Part shown: positions 55,411 to 64,000 of the stretch, piece after piece | How the letters are laid out: every line of letters begins with the position of its first letter | Numbering within the stretch: position 1 is the stretch's first letter | Assembly: GCF_001898575.1 (NCBI RefSeq) | Contig: NZ_MKUD01000081.1 | Location: 1 to 64,000 of the forward strand | Direction of reading: 5' to 3' | Source: Spirosoma sp. 48-14 | GTDB taxonomy: Bacteria > Bacteroidota > Bacteroidia > Cytophagales > Spirosomataceae | Length of the DNA stretch: 64,000 nt | Made by a program: the position numbers and the translations under genes | The notes under the pieces: generated by a model | Seen by the model: the letters and a program-made list of their open reading frames with translations, nothing else | The model's database searches: none | Told to the model about the DNA's origin: nothing

Positions 55411-56052
55411 TTACCGCTTTTTAGTAGTCTTCGGTTTTGTTGACGAAGCAGCCGACATCATTTGGAGGGCCGAATAATTGCGGGGAACCATCCGCCATTC
55501 GCGTTTCGATTTTTCATACACAAACAGATTCGTTTCAGGCTGTAAGACGACTAACTCCCCTTTCTTTTCGTTGAGCGATACCAGTTCAACATCGGCAGGG
55601 ATATTATACGTCAGTTGGTAAACCTCCTGCATATTCTTGTACATTGATCGGTAAATCTCAGCCATTTTTTTCAGTTCCGGGCCGTCTTTTGAGCCCGCTT
55701 TTACCCGCCAGCTTGCTTTCCAGACAACCCCAAGCGATTGGTACGCGATTTGATCCACAGTATATTCTTTTTTTATGGACTGATAGGGAGCTCGTTCGAA
55801 ATGAACCGTAAACCCAATCTTGTTGATACTTGTAAAAATCTGGTTGGCAAATCCCTGTCGAGTTGTTTCAAAAAGCGGAAATACACTCGAATGGAAGCAG
55901 TCAGCCAGCAGGGTGGTATCGTGGGTTTCTACAGCCCGGATGTAATCGGTCAGGACTTCATCGATTGTCCGGTTCGCTGTTTTTCGTTGGGCATAACTAA
56001 CTGATAGGCCTAATAAACAAGTAGATAGAAGCAAAAGCAGTAAGGTTTTCAT
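55411..56052 (-). CDS. Uncharacterised exported protein
   Basis: The 213-residue protein has a signal peptide (LLLLLLSTCLLGLSVSYAQ). The body starts RTIDEVLTDYIRAVETHDTT, which resembles the first helix of SnoaL/NTF2-like proteins, and continues with mixed strands (VWKASWRVKAG, VELVSLNEKKGELVVLQPET). The tail is basic (TKPKTTKKR). I do not assign a family. Its start overlaps the stop of a 64-codon upstream frame by four bases, but that frame looks spurious. The neighbouring genes are on the other strand, so no operon is evident. Confidence 0.65.
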   Translation of the reverse strand: MKTLLLLLLSTCLLGLSVSYAQRKTANRTIDEVLTDYIRAVETHDTTLLADCFHSSVFPLFETTRQGFANQIFTSINKIGFTVHFERAPYQSIKKEYTVDQIAYQSLGVVWKASWRVKAGSKDGPELKKMAEIYRSMYKNMQEVYQLTYNIPADVELVSLNEKKGELVVLQPETNLFVYEKSKREWRMVPRNYSALQMMSAASSTKPKTTKKR

Positions 56053-56381
56053 CGCTCAGATTTTGTTTTGGTGAACGATACAAAGTTGGCCGTTGCCCCT
56101 GGCGGCTGAAATAGCGAAAAGCCTGTATTCCAGTTACAGGAATACCTATATTTCAGCGTATAGATGAAAACCTGTATTCTCCTTACGCTATGCTCATCAT
56201 CCATTCTCCAATACGATATCAACCTAAGAGCAGTCGCATTCATTAAGTGGCTTTCAATGAGCCTACTTTGGCCATAGGATAAGTAAACAGACGATCACTA
56301 ATCCTAAAAAATACAACCTATCTGCCCAAAATGCGTTGTATTAAGACACCTTGTCGCATGATACCTTAATTCTGTAAAGCC

Positions 56382-57344
56382 ATGGATAAGCGTCTTTTTC
56401 TCTCATTAGCCGTTTTGGCTGGTTTACAAATGGGCTGCCAGTCTCGGGGCGATGAACCCGTTCAGCCCGACCAGCAACTAGCCTCAGCAGCCGCCCGGCA
56501 ATCGTCGGACCCACTTACACCTGATTCGATAGCGGCTTACCGGCCTGCCTTTGGCGATGCTAATACGGTTCGTCAGTTTCCATACAGCAACGCCTATCAA
56601 CTCAACACAGCGCTCCGGTTAACCCGTGTTCTGTACAATGGTCGGCCTATTCGTAACTATCTGTACAACGATCAGGGACGTTTGGCCGAACGAACTGATT
56701 ATTACACCGATGGAACGCATATCTATAAAAAGTTCACGTATAGTTACGAAGCGGGTAAACCAACTAAAATTGTCTCGGAGATCAACAAGGAGGTTAATGC
56801 CTTGACGAGCTATCCACGGAAGAACGAGCTGCGGCCCAGCACCGTAAGCACACTGGCCGATAGTGCTGGCTGGATTCAAAAAACAACCGCTATCGAATTT
56901 CTGGACGGGTATCAGAAGCCCGGCACAACGGTATCTCGTTTAGGATTCAGCCAGGCTGGTCTGCTGATCTGGGATGAAAAAACAGACCAGAAAGGTGTTC
57001 TGAGTCAGTACACGCTGTACCGTCGCGATGAATCGGGCAATGTTATCCTTCGCCGAACAGGCCTGCTTAACAACCGATGGGAAGCCGTTCGCTATAGCTA
57101 CGACCAAAACCCAAATCCGTTTCGCACGACCGGCGATATTCAACCGCTCGACTTTGGCGATCTGAATGGCCTTGACTTGATAGCAGTTAACAACACCGTT
57201 ACAGCCTCTTCAACAAACTCCGAAGGAAGCCGTGTCCAGTGGCAGTACGATTACAGCTATCGTTCAGATGGGTATCCGTCCCGCGTTGCTATTTACCGGG
57301 ATGAACGCCAGGTTAGTACAGTAGAGTTTGTGTATAACCAGTAA
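56382..57344 (+). CDS. Uncharacterised lipoprotein with YD-repeat-like strands
   Basis: The 320-residue product has a lipobox (AGLQMGC, C19) and a serine/proline/glutamine-rich linker, then a series of beta-hairpins with the spacing of RHS/YD-type strands: NYLYNDQGRLAERTDYYTDG, then YKKFTYSYEAGKPTKIVSE, then YTLYRRDESGNVILRRTGLL and YRSDGYPSRVAIYRDERQV. It has no toxin, adhesin or enzymatic motif. Such short lipoproteins are frequent and uncharacterised in Bacteroidota. It stands alone between minus-strand genes. Confidence 0.7.
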   Translation: MDKRLFLSLAVLAGLQMGCQSRGDEPVQPDQQLASAAARQSSDPLTPDSIAAYRPAFGDANTVRQFPYSNAYQLNTALRLTRVLYNGRPIRNYLYNDQGRLAERTDYYTDGTHIYKKFTYSYEAGKPTKIVSEINKEVNALTSYPRKNELRPSTVSTLADSAGWIQKTTAIEFLDGYQKPGTTVSRLGFSQAGLLIWDEKTDQKGVLSQYTLYRRDESGNVILRRTGLLNNRWEAVRYSYDQNPNPFRTTGDIQPLDFGDLNGLDLIAVNNTVTASSTNSEGSRVQWQYDYSYRSDGYPSRVAIYRDERQVSTVEFVYNQ

Positions 57345-57461
57345 AACACCTACTCCCCTAACACAGATTTGGGTTTACTGCTCCATTGTAAGCAGCTTTT
57401 TTTGACAAGATCGTATTCAGGAATTGACGGAAAGCCCTACGGTCAAATCGGTTGGGTTACA

Positions 57462-57503
57462 GGCCAGGTAATTTTGATAGTCCGCTCTCAAAATTACCTG
57501 GCC
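57462..57503. terminator. 16-bp perfect hairpin between convergent genes
   Basis: GGCCAGGTAATTTTGA (57462-57477) and its exact complement (57488-57503) with a 10-nt loop lie between the lipoprotein gene and the convergent PQQ dehydrogenase gene. There is no long U-run, so termination strength is uncertain. Confidence 0.6.
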
Positions 57504-57555
57504 GCTTCTTGCTCTATCCCAACGTTGGCCAACCGCTTACCGACACAGGGGTTGT

Positions 57556-59661
57556 TTACGGTAAAGCAAACGCCACGTACCGATCCCCCGATTTCGTTTT
57601 AAGTTTGCCACCCCCGCAGGCAATCACCACATATTGCTTGCCATTAACCGCATAGGTACTGGGCGAAGCATACCCGGCAGCAGGCAGTTTGGCCCGCCAA
57701 AGTTCACGGCCCGTTTTGCGGTCGAAAGCCCGAATTAGCTCGTCGCGCGAGGAGGCAATGAAGAGCAACCCGCCCGCCGTGACGGCCGGAGCCCCGTAGT
57801 TGTCGGTGCCCGTCGGGGGTACGCCCTTCGCTACTAATTCAGGGTACTCCCCCAGCGGGACTTGCCAACGGTGCTCACCCGTATTCATATCAATTGCCGT
57901 CAGCGTGCCCCAGGGCGGGCGACTCACGGGGTACCCGGCCCGGTCGTACCAGCGGGTAAATCCGGTATGGTGGTAGGGTGATGTATTCAGGTCTTCCTTG
58001 CTAGCCACAGACGTTGTTTTGCCGAACAGGAAATCTACGATGGCTCTGCGTTCGGCTTCTTTCAGATGGGTAAAGGCAGGCATCATGCCCTGGCCTTTGG
58101 CCAGAACCTGAGCCACCGACGTCTCGTTGCGTTTTTGGGAAATGCGGATCAGGGCCGGATAGCTGCCGTCGTGGCTCCCTTCGCGGTCCTGACCGTGGCA
58201 GGAGGCACAATGTGTCTGGTAGAGCTGGCTACCCGTACGGTCGACGACTGCGGCTGATGTCGGACTGGCAGGGGTCGGAACGAGTCCCATAGTGACCGGA
58301 ATTTGCTTGGCCGGAACGTACATAATGCCGGCTTCATCTACTGCGGCCCCGCCCCACTGTGCCCCACCATCGGTGCCGGGAAAAAACACGGTCCGGTTAG
58401 GGCTCAGAGGAAGCGGAATAAACTCTTTTCCCGATTGCCAGCGCCGGAGCTGGGCTACGATCGTATCGCGGTCGGTAACAAAGTCGTTAATATCGCTTTC
58501 TGAAAACGATTGTCGGGTAAAAGGCGCGGGTTTGAGGGGAATTGGCTGGGTGGGCCAGGCCTTTTCTCCCGGAACAGTAGACGCAGGCATGGGTCGCTCT
58601 TCAATCGGAAACAGCGGTTTACCTGTGACACGGTCGAACACAAACAGGAAGCCTTGTTTGGATAATACCGAAACAGCATCCACCTTTTTGCCATCGTGAA
58701 CAACGGTGAATAGATTAGGCGGAGCCGGAATATCACGATCCCAGATGTCGTGGTGGATCGTCTGAAAATGCCAGAGTCGCTTGCCTGTAGTCGCGTCGAG
58801 AGCGATCAGACTGTTGCCGAACAGGTTCTGCCCGGGCCGGGTGCTGCCGTACAAATCGAAGGCTGCCGTTCCTGTGGGCACGTAGACGATGCCACGCTGC
58901 CGGTCGATGGCCATACCCATCCAGTTGTTAGCGCCACCGAAGTTGCGGTAGCCGTCTTTCGGCCAGGTGTCGGCCCCGTACTCGCCGGGGTGCGGAATGG
59001 TGTGAAATGTCCAGACGATCCGCCCCGTATGCAGGTCATAGGCACGCACGTCGCCGGGCAAGGCCGGGGCAATTTCCGACACCCGGTGCCCCATGATGAG
59101 CAGATTTTTATAGACTACACCCGGCGTGTTGCTCACTACGTACTCGTCGGCTCCGGGACGGGCAAGCCCTTCTTTCAGGTTGATTTTTCCGCCTTTGCCA
59201 AAACTGGCGACTGGTTTTCCGGTTCGGGCATCAAGGGCGTAGAGCAGCGAGCCATAGGCGAAGTAAATCCGGGCCTGCCGTCCATCAGTCCAGTACGTAA
59301 CACCCCGGCTGTTCATAGCGAAGGTATCGTCGGTAAAATTCGTTTTCCAAAGCTGTTTGCCCGTGGCCGCATCGAGGGCAAAGGCCTGCGAGCCTGCCGA
59401 AACCCCATACAGCACACCATCAATGATGAGCGGGTTGCACTGAATTTGGGTATTGTTTTTAAGTGTATCGACCCCACCCGATGCATATTCCCAGGCAACC
59501 TTTAACCCAGCCACATTGCCAGGATTCAGTTGGGTAAGCGGTGAAAAATGGTTGCGATCGGGCCCGCCGTTGTATTCAGGCCAGTCGGTGGTAGCGGGCT
59601 TTTCGGTCAGGCTGAGTAGACCAACAGATAGCAGTAAGGTGAGGTAGGAGAAGCGCTTCAT
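57556..59661 (-). CDS. PQQ-dependent dehydrogenase with inserted cytochrome c domain
   Basis: The 701-residue protein has a short signal peptide and the eight-bladed quinoprotein propeller (DWPEYNGGPDRNHFSPLTQL, TGKQLWKTNF, GARDWSF-like blades such as TGKRLWHFQTIHHDIWDRDI). Near residues 470-545 a cytochrome c domain is inserted (QTHCASCHGQDREG, with GMMPAFTHL as the methionine ligand). The propeller then resumes (GTLTAIDMNTGEHRWQVPLG). The overall type is quinoprotein glucose or alcohol dehydrogenase. The heme passes electrons to the respiratory chain. PQQ synthesis genes (pqqABCDE) are not in the window, so the cofactor must be made elsewhere or scavenged. It ends 211 bp before the small sigma factor fragment and may be part of sugar oxidation alongside the glycan loci. 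Confidence 0.9.
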   Translation of the reverse strand: MKRFSYLTLLLSVGLLSLTEKPATTDWPEYNGGPDRNHFSPLTQLNPGNVAGLKVAWEYASGGVDTLKNNTQIQCNPLIIDGVLYGVSAGSQAFALDAATGKQLWKTNFTDDTFAMNSRGVTYWTDGRQARIYFAYGSLLYALDARTGKPVASFGKGGKINLKEGLARPGADEYVVSNTPGVVYKNLLIMGHRVSEIAPALPGDVRAYDLHTGRIVWTFHTIPHPGEYGADTWPKDGYRNFGGANNWMGMAIDRQRGIVYVPTGTAAFDLYGSTRPGQNLFGNSLIALDATTGKRLWHFQTIHHDIWDRDIPAPPNLFTVVHDGKKVDAVSVLSKQGFLFVFDRVTGKPLFPIEERPMPASTVPGEKAWPTQPIPLKPAPFTRQSFSESDINDFVTDRDTIVAQLRRWQSGKEFIPLPLSPNRTVFFPGTDGGAQWGGAAVDEAGIMYVPAKQIPVTMGLVPTPASPTSAAVVDRTGSQLYQTHCASCHGQDREGSHDGSYPALIRISQKRNETSVAQVLAKGQGMMPAFTHLKEAERRAIVDFLFGKTTSVASKEDLNTSPYHHTGFTRWYDRAGYPVSRPPWGTLTAIDMNTGEHRWQVPLGEYPELVAKGVPPTGTDNYGAPAVTAGGLLFIASSRDELIRAFDRKTGRELWRAKLPAAGYASPSTYAVNGKQYVVIACGGGKLKTKSGDRYVAFALP

Positions 59662-59863
59662 GAGTCGGTTTAGCAGAACGTATACATGAACACAAAATGA
59701 CCAAAAGTTGCAGTAAACTTTCGGTGTATGTAGCTCAGTAACAGCAAAACTCAGTCAGCATTACTTTTTACTGACTTCGCTACCTACCGTTTCTCTATTT
59801 TCTACGTCAAGCCCCACGTTGCTTCAGGTATTAGTACGGTGGTTAACATCCAGCGAACCCAGG

Positions 59864-60205
59864 TCAGAGTCGGGTCAAACGGCTATTTAGTAATCGGTTT
59901 CGAACCTCTGTGAATAAGAAGGTTCGAAACGACGTGGTCATGGTTAAAAACCGACGCTGGCGGTGAAACTCGTAAAACACATCAGACACAATGTATTCGG
60001 CTTTTTCTTCAGACAGAACCGTTCGAAACGCATAACTACATAGTGAGACGTAATACCGTTGGAACAATAGCGTAATCCCCAGATCTGGATCTACGTCAAA
60101 TGCCATCCGAATTATCGAATCCGTTTCCGAATTCAGGCTACTCCCTAACCAATCGGTGATACAATTTTCCGGCTCATCAGTCGGTTTCTCCCCGGTGCAA
60201 GGCAT
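59864..60205 (-). CDS. Truncated FecI-like ECF sigma factor (region 2 only)
   Basis: The 113-residue product matches the N-terminal half of FecI-like sigma factors: DPDLGITLLFQRYYVSLCSY, then EEKAEYIVSDVFYEFHRQRR, then FLTMTTSFRTFLFTEVRNRL. It then ends with TGA after NSRLTRL. Region 4, which binds the -35 element, is missing, and neither other frame downstream resumes it. The TolB-like gene stop lies 11 bp upstream on the same strand, so the two are likely cotranscribed. Either it is a broken sigma factor or a region-2-only protein kept for another job. In Cytophagales, FecI-like factors usually sit with FecR and an STN-bearing receptor. Confidence 0.6.
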   Translation of the reverse strand: MPCTGEKPTDEPENCITDWLGSSLNSETDSIIRMAFDVDPDLGITLLFQRYYVSLCSYAFRTVLSEEKAEYIVSDVFYEFHRQRRFLTMTTSFRTFLFTEVRNRLLNSRLTRL

Positions 60206-60216
60206 CAGTGGGCCGC

Positions 60217-61329
60217 TTATTTCCCGAACGAATACAACAGTAATCCATAGCCGACCCCAGCCGGATCGGCGGTATTGGCAAGCTGAAACGCCATATACTT
60301 ACCATCTGACGATACAACCGGATTCGATGCCTTACCGCCTTCGTAATCATTGAAGTTGGTGAGCCGGACAAAATCTTTTCCGGTGCCATCGAGTTTCAGC
60401 TTCCAGATGTCGATGTTCGAAGGGCCGCGCTTTCCACCCAGCCAATCACACTGGCGATCGGCTTCAACCAGCGTATGCTTTCCATCGGGAAAAATGCCTT
60501 CGCATTCGTTATAGGTTTGGGGTTTCTGCGAATGGTTGACCACCTGATTTGTTTTCAGATCGAGGGTCATGACCGATGCGTTGATATTGATCTGTTTGCC
60601 AGCCTCATCCCGTACCGGCTCATACCGCACAAAGGTCATTTTGGTGTCATTATCAAAAAAATCCTGTGCTTCATACGGGTAGCCATCTCCTTCGTAAACA
60701 ACCTTTTTGTTGACTAATTTGGGCGTTCCACCAGACAGGTCGACCTCGCAGACCACCAGCCGGGAGGCTTTTTCGGGTAAGTCGGGGGCCTGATCGTGCA
60801 CCTGCGAATACGCGATTTTCATACTCTTCTTCGAGATAGCCATACCCTCGCTCATGTGTACGCCCAGCTTCACGGGTTTTGAACCTGGCTCTTTGCTCAG
60901 GAACCAGAGTTCATTATCGCGGGATCGGCTGACGCGGATATCTTCGAATTTCTCAGGCCCAATCAGAATGTAATCGCCAGAGGCCAGGTGCATGACCCGT
61001 AAAAAAACCGCTGCAGGCACATTGCAGGTCAGGCATTTCACCTGCCGGGTTGCCAGATCGAGCACCATCGCATCGCCAAAGCTTTTAGCCATAAACGCAA
61101 TCCGCTTGTTATCAGGCGAAAAATCGGCCCGCTCCCCAAACCGGGTTAGGACCTGAATATTTTTCGGCAACTGATCGAGCGGACTGCCTGCTTTCCGCTT
61201 TTTTAAGGGTTCATCTGCCAAAGCTTGTTTAGCTGGATGGCCGGGCAAGCGTCGATTGAGTAAACCTGGATTCTCGGTGGGCAAAGCCGCGAAGAAATAA
61301 CTGGCCAGAAGGATAAGGGATACGTTCAT
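60217..61329 (-). CDS. TolB-like beta-propeller (WD40-like) exported protein
   Basis: The 370-residue protein starts MNVSLILLASYFFAALPTEN, a plausible signal peptide. Residues 50-365 form a six-bladed PD40/TolB-type propeller: ADFSPDNKRIAFMAKSFGD, ISKKSMKIAYSQVHDQ, EGIFPDGKHTLVEAD and NPVVSSDGKYMAFQLANTA. This motif set is shared by TolB, tricorn-like proteins and prolyl oligopeptidase propellers, but no peptidase domain follows. It lies 33 bp after the large glycosidase-like gene and just before the sigma fragment, so all three probably share a transcript. The substrate is unknown. Confidence 0.78.
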   Translation of the reverse strand: MNVSLILLASYFFAALPTENPGLLNRRLPGHPAKQALADEPLKKRKAGSPLDQLPKNIQVLTRFGERADFSPDNKRIAFMAKSFGDAMVLDLATRQVKCLTCNVPAAVFLRVMHLASGDYILIGPEKFEDIRVSRSRDNELWFLSKEPGSKPVKLGVHMSEGMAISKKSMKIAYSQVHDQAPDLPEKASRLVVCEVDLSGGTPKLVNKKVVYEGDGYPYEAQDFFDNDTKMTFVRYEPVRDEAGKQININASVMTLDLKTNQVVNHSQKPQTYNECEGIFPDGKHTLVEADRQCDWLGGKRGPSNIDIWKLKLDGTGKDFVRLTNFNDYEGGKASNPVVSSDGKYMAFQLANTADPAGVGYGLLLYSFGK

Positions 61330-61361
61330 CTATCTGAAGGGTTAAAGAGTGAGGACGCGTT

Positions 61362-63995
61362 TTAACGGATCAATTGCACGATGCGATAGGGCGTTTCCTT
61401 ATTAAAATCAGGATAAATTTTACCTCTGCCCTGTTTATCCATGATCTCGATGTAGTACATAAAATCCCATTTAGGATTGATCTGATCTGCCAGTACGCTT
61501 ACCGTATAGTTGTTTTTAGCACTACCCGAGGGCTGCATCGCCAACGTTTGATAAGGCAATTCCTGATTCACATTCCGATACCGCAGCTTTACCCATTTGA
61601 TACCCGCCGGAGCACTGACGGTTATACTAACGGGAATTGGTTTACCCACAGGAACGGGTGCTACAGGCTTGTGAACGACCTGGAAGAGATCGGGCAGGGC
61701 AGCATCGGTAGGCGGTTTGTAGGGCAAGGGTTTGCCAGCAGCCGTTGTTCGGGCCGTACTGGCTTCGGCCTGTAAGGTGTTGCGTTTCTGTTCCAGACTT
61801 GCCAGCCCTTTTTCCAGAGCCGCCAGTTCATCCCGCCAATGTCCGCAGAGATCAGCCACGCAGACGCCCATCGCCAGGTTATCGGTATACACATCTCCAG
61901 CAGCCGTCACTAGCTGCCGCCAGGCATTGACAGCCTCCCGCTCTTTAGCAATCGACTCGTCCAAAGCCGCTTTGTTCTGCGTCCGCTCAAAAATCCGGTA
62001 GTTGACCGCAGCCAGAATCCGCTTCGAATGGTACAGCGACAGATTCGACAGAATTTTTAAATCCGTCAAGGTCGACACCAGTTCCTTGCTTCGCGTAGAG
62101 CCTGCGGCCTTTTCGGCCTGGGCAATTAATTGATTCAACGTTTCGGACGTTTGCCGAAACCAGTGGCTATTGGCCGATGGCAACACGCGTGCAGTTTCGC
62201 CCCCTTCGGTTCGGAATTTGGCTTCTTCATCGAAACTGGCAAACTGGGCCATATCGCTCAATTCGGCTTTGGCAAACGAAGGCAGATCGCCCAATCGCTG
62301 TTTTTCGGCCCAGCCACGGGTAGTTGGAAAACTGCTGTAGGGGTAGCTGGACGTAATGATGCGGGGCAGAATCCAGCTCGCCTGATGCAACGCCTTTGCC
62401 AGAACGGGACCCGCTTTCTCACCAAATCGACGGTTGAATTCGTTGTTCCAGACGGCCGGATCGGTAGCCGGATTGTAGCCTATCCGGCCAAACGTCTGAA
62501 AGAAATGCCAGTAACGTTCAAACTCCCAATCATAGTAGCGATAGGATGCCGACAGCAGATCGAACGGTTGGGCATCGTGTGGCTGGGCCTCCATTTTAGT
62601 CGCCAGCGGTTCGTTCACTTCAAACCCATCGCCATCGTAGAGATGCGTACTTTCGGCAAAACGACGCACGTAATCCGGGTCGCCCCACAACAGGATACGG
62701 CTAGTTCCACCGTTCCAGAGCCGCCAGTGCATGCGGTAGGTTTTGGGGTATCGAAGTAGTTGCGCGTAGCTGTGTCGAATGGGACTTTTATCGGGATTCA
62801 CAAGGGTTGGGTGGTACGGCATACCCATCTGCTCCATCCAGAACTTGGTGGTAATACGGAAATTCACCCCAATATCCTGTGCACTCTGAATCACCGATTC
62901 GGGCAATTCTTTCGCCCGAAGATCCAGCCGAAGATTCGGGGCCGTCGTTTTCATCATACGGAACACATCGGCCCAGAAGCTCTCCTGTTCGCCTTCTTTC
63001 AGACCCGATTCGTTGTGCATCCGAAACTGAATGGCATCCAGATTAGGCACTTGCTTAATAAACTTAGCCAATGCCGCTTTGGTATAGGCTGTCAGGTTAT
63101 CGGCCGTAACGCCCCATACCAGACCCGGAACGGGTTTGTCGGGCGCATCCTTCGTACCGGGAATACCGCCCCCCTGCACACCGCCCCGGTAAATATGATC
63201 CCAGATACCAACCGTAAATCGAATTCCCCGGTCGTGGGCCATCTGAATCAGCCGATTGAAGGCCGCCAGATTTTTCTGCTGTTGCTGGGGTTGCAGACCA
63301 ACCATTTTCACATCAGGATAGCCCTCCACATCGAAGAAGTAGGGATAACACGGCGCCAGAAACCCGCCATTCTCATAACCAAAAATCACGACCAGGGTAT
63401 TGAACCGGTTTTGCGCCAGTCCATCCAGATAGCGTGCCCAATGGGCTTCATCATACAGGCGGCTCTCCCAGTACGCCCGGTTCATGGTATAAATAGAAAC
63501 AGCCCGCTCAGTAGCCGCCGGTTTCTCGGTTATTTCTTTCAGTTCACTCAACGGATTCTGAGCGTTTTTCGCCCACTGAATTCGGTCAGCCACATCCAGT
63601 AGAGCATACATGAGTCCCCGGTCGTCGGCACCACTTACTACCCAAACGGGCTTGGCGGCCTGCGTAGTTTTCCAGACGGTTAAGGCTTCAGCACTGCGGG
63701 GAGCCGGGCGACTTCCGGCTTTCAGCAACCGGGCAGCCGATCCCGATCCCATTGCCAGCCCGGTTACCAGTACCATTTTGCCGTGAGCCTGTTCAACAGA
63801 CCCCACTTTTTCGACCGAAACCTGTTTGGTCTTAAGCACATCCATCACTTTGGTCAGCGCATGACTAACGGGCGCTCCAACCATTGGATCGGTTACGAGT
63901 GATACCGTCTGGGCAAAGCTTCCGATTGGAAACAGTAGTAGCAGCGCAATCCCCAAACGGAGAAACGGCTGACATGCAAAAAAGAGCTTTTTCAT
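61362..63995 (-). CDS. Large exported glycosidase-like protein, paralogue of 50548-52728
   Basis: The 877-residue protein starts MKKLFFACQPFLRLGIALLL and has a signal peptide to about residue 28. It repeats the layout of the 726-residue protein at 50548: an N-terminal domain with LVTGLAMGSGSAARLLKAGS and VVSGADDRGLMYALLDVADR, a barrel-like centre with YLDGLAQNRFNTLVVIFGYE, WGVTADNLTAYTKAALAKFI and QFRMHNESGLKEGEQE, and a helical C-terminal part. Unlike the shorter paralogue it ends with a beta-rich domain (about 780-877, VPVGKPIPVSITVSAPAGIK) that may bind sugar or close the barrel. It is not assigned to a known family with certainty; alpha-glucuronidase-like is the nearest description. The first gene of a minus-strand transcript. 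Confidence 0.68.
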   Translation of the reverse strand: MKKLFFACQPFLRLGIALLLLFPIGSFAQTVSLVTDPMVGAPVSHALTKVMDVLKTKQVSVEKVGSVEQAHGKMVLVTGLAMGSGSAARLLKAGSRPAPRSAEALTVWKTTQAAKPVWVVSGADDRGLMYALLDVADRIQWAKNAQNPLSELKEITEKPAATERAVSIYTMNRAYWESRLYDEAHWARYLDGLAQNRFNTLVVIFGYENGGFLAPCYPYFFDVEGYPDVKMVGLQPQQQQKNLAAFNRLIQMAHDRGIRFTVGIWDHIYRGGVQGGGIPGTKDAPDKPVPGLVWGVTADNLTAYTKAALAKFIKQVPNLDAIQFRMHNESGLKEGEQESFWADVFRMMKTTAPNLRLDLRAKELPESVIQSAQDIGVNFRITTKFWMEQMGMPYHPTLVNPDKSPIRHSYAQLLRYPKTYRMHWRLWNGGTSRILLWGDPDYVRRFAESTHLYDGDGFEVNEPLATKMEAQPHDAQPFDLLSASYRYYDWEFERYWHFFQTFGRIGYNPATDPAVWNNEFNRRFGEKAGPVLAKALHQASWILPRIITSSYPYSSFPTTRGWAEKQRLGDLPSFAKAELSDMAQFASFDEEAKFRTEGGETARVLPSANSHWFRQTSETLNQLIAQAEKAAGSTRSKELVSTLTDLKILSNLSLYHSKRILAAVNYRIFERTQNKAALDESIAKEREAVNAWRQLVTAAGDVYTDNLAMGVCVADLCGHWRDELAALEKGLASLEQKRNTLQAEASTARTTAAGKPLPYKPPTDAALPDLFQVVHKPVAPVPVGKPIPVSITVSAPAGIKWVKLRYRNVNQELPYQTLAMQPSGSAKNNYTVSVLADQINPKWDFMYYIEIMDKQGRGKIYPDFNKETPYRIVQLIR

Positions 63996-64000
63996 AAGTG

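Noticed and set aside
56049..56243. A 64-codon minus frame overlapping the next gene start by four bases
   Set aside because: The ATGA overlap suggests coupling, but the product has no signal, domain or conserved pattern and the upstream context shows no ribosome binding site.
58750..59505. A 251-codon plus-strand frame
   Set aside because: Antisense to the PQQ dehydrogenase; high GC third positions of the real gene create the open frame.

Overview
The window looks like chromosome of a Bacteroidota member of the order Cytophagales, most like Spirosoma or a close relative. The basis is two SusC/SusD pairs, TonB-dependent receptors with carboxypeptidase-regulatory N-terminal domains, FG-GAP/ASPIC lipoprotein, ECF sigma factors, LytTR regulators, many secreted beta-propellers and intergenic palindromic repeats. 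No tRNA, rRNA or CRISPR array was recognised. The genus is an inference from overall character, not from a marker gene.

Layout. 1-1952 is the N-terminal two thirds or so of a secreted beta-propeller protein that runs off the left edge. 1953-12822 is AT-rich, gene-poor and partly decayed: a lone LytTR protein, an ECF sigma factor, a frameshifted glycine-rich secreted protein, a membrane TPR-HTH regulator, a LytTR response regulator and an orphan protein with an IS3-OrfA-like coiled coil. A decayed IS3-family element (12823-13810) closes it. 13891-20696 holds a FecA-like TonB receptor with a small partner of unknown function, then a second outer-membrane receptor with an outer-membrane lipoprotein-sorting-like protein. 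20697-21639 is full of strong hairpins.

21640-32201 is a first glycan locus: a LacI regulator and a GH43 enzyme on the plus strand, convergent with SusC, SusD and an FG-GAP/ASPIC lipoprotein on the minus strand. Near-identical LacI-type palindromes lie upstream of lacI (two) and upstream of susC (one), which suggests one regulon.

32672-53545 is the most striking part: about 21 kb of genes all on the minus strand. In transcription order they are a polysaccharide deacetylase, a GH67/GH20-like glycosidase, SusC with an STN domain, SusD, a YVTN beta-propeller, an exported YhcH-family protein, a D-2-hydroxyacid dehydrogenase, a zinc alcohol dehydrogenase, an aldehyde dehydrogenase, an MFS carrier, LutA, LutB, LutC and malate synthase, ended by a strong terminator. 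The soluble enzymes can be ordered into alcohol to aldehyde to 2-hydroxyacid to 2-oxoacid to malate. I infer a C2 (glycolaldehyde, glycolate, glyoxylate) route wired to outer-membrane glycan uptake. Most longer spacers in this run carry a different perfect or near-perfect stem-loop.

53750-63995 holds a secreted repeat protein with a left-handed beta-roll-like pattern, two unassigned exported proteins, a PQQ dehydrogenase with an inserted cytochrome c domain, a truncated FecI-like sigma factor behind a TolB-like propeller, and a second large glycosidase-like protein resembling the one in the 21-kb locus.
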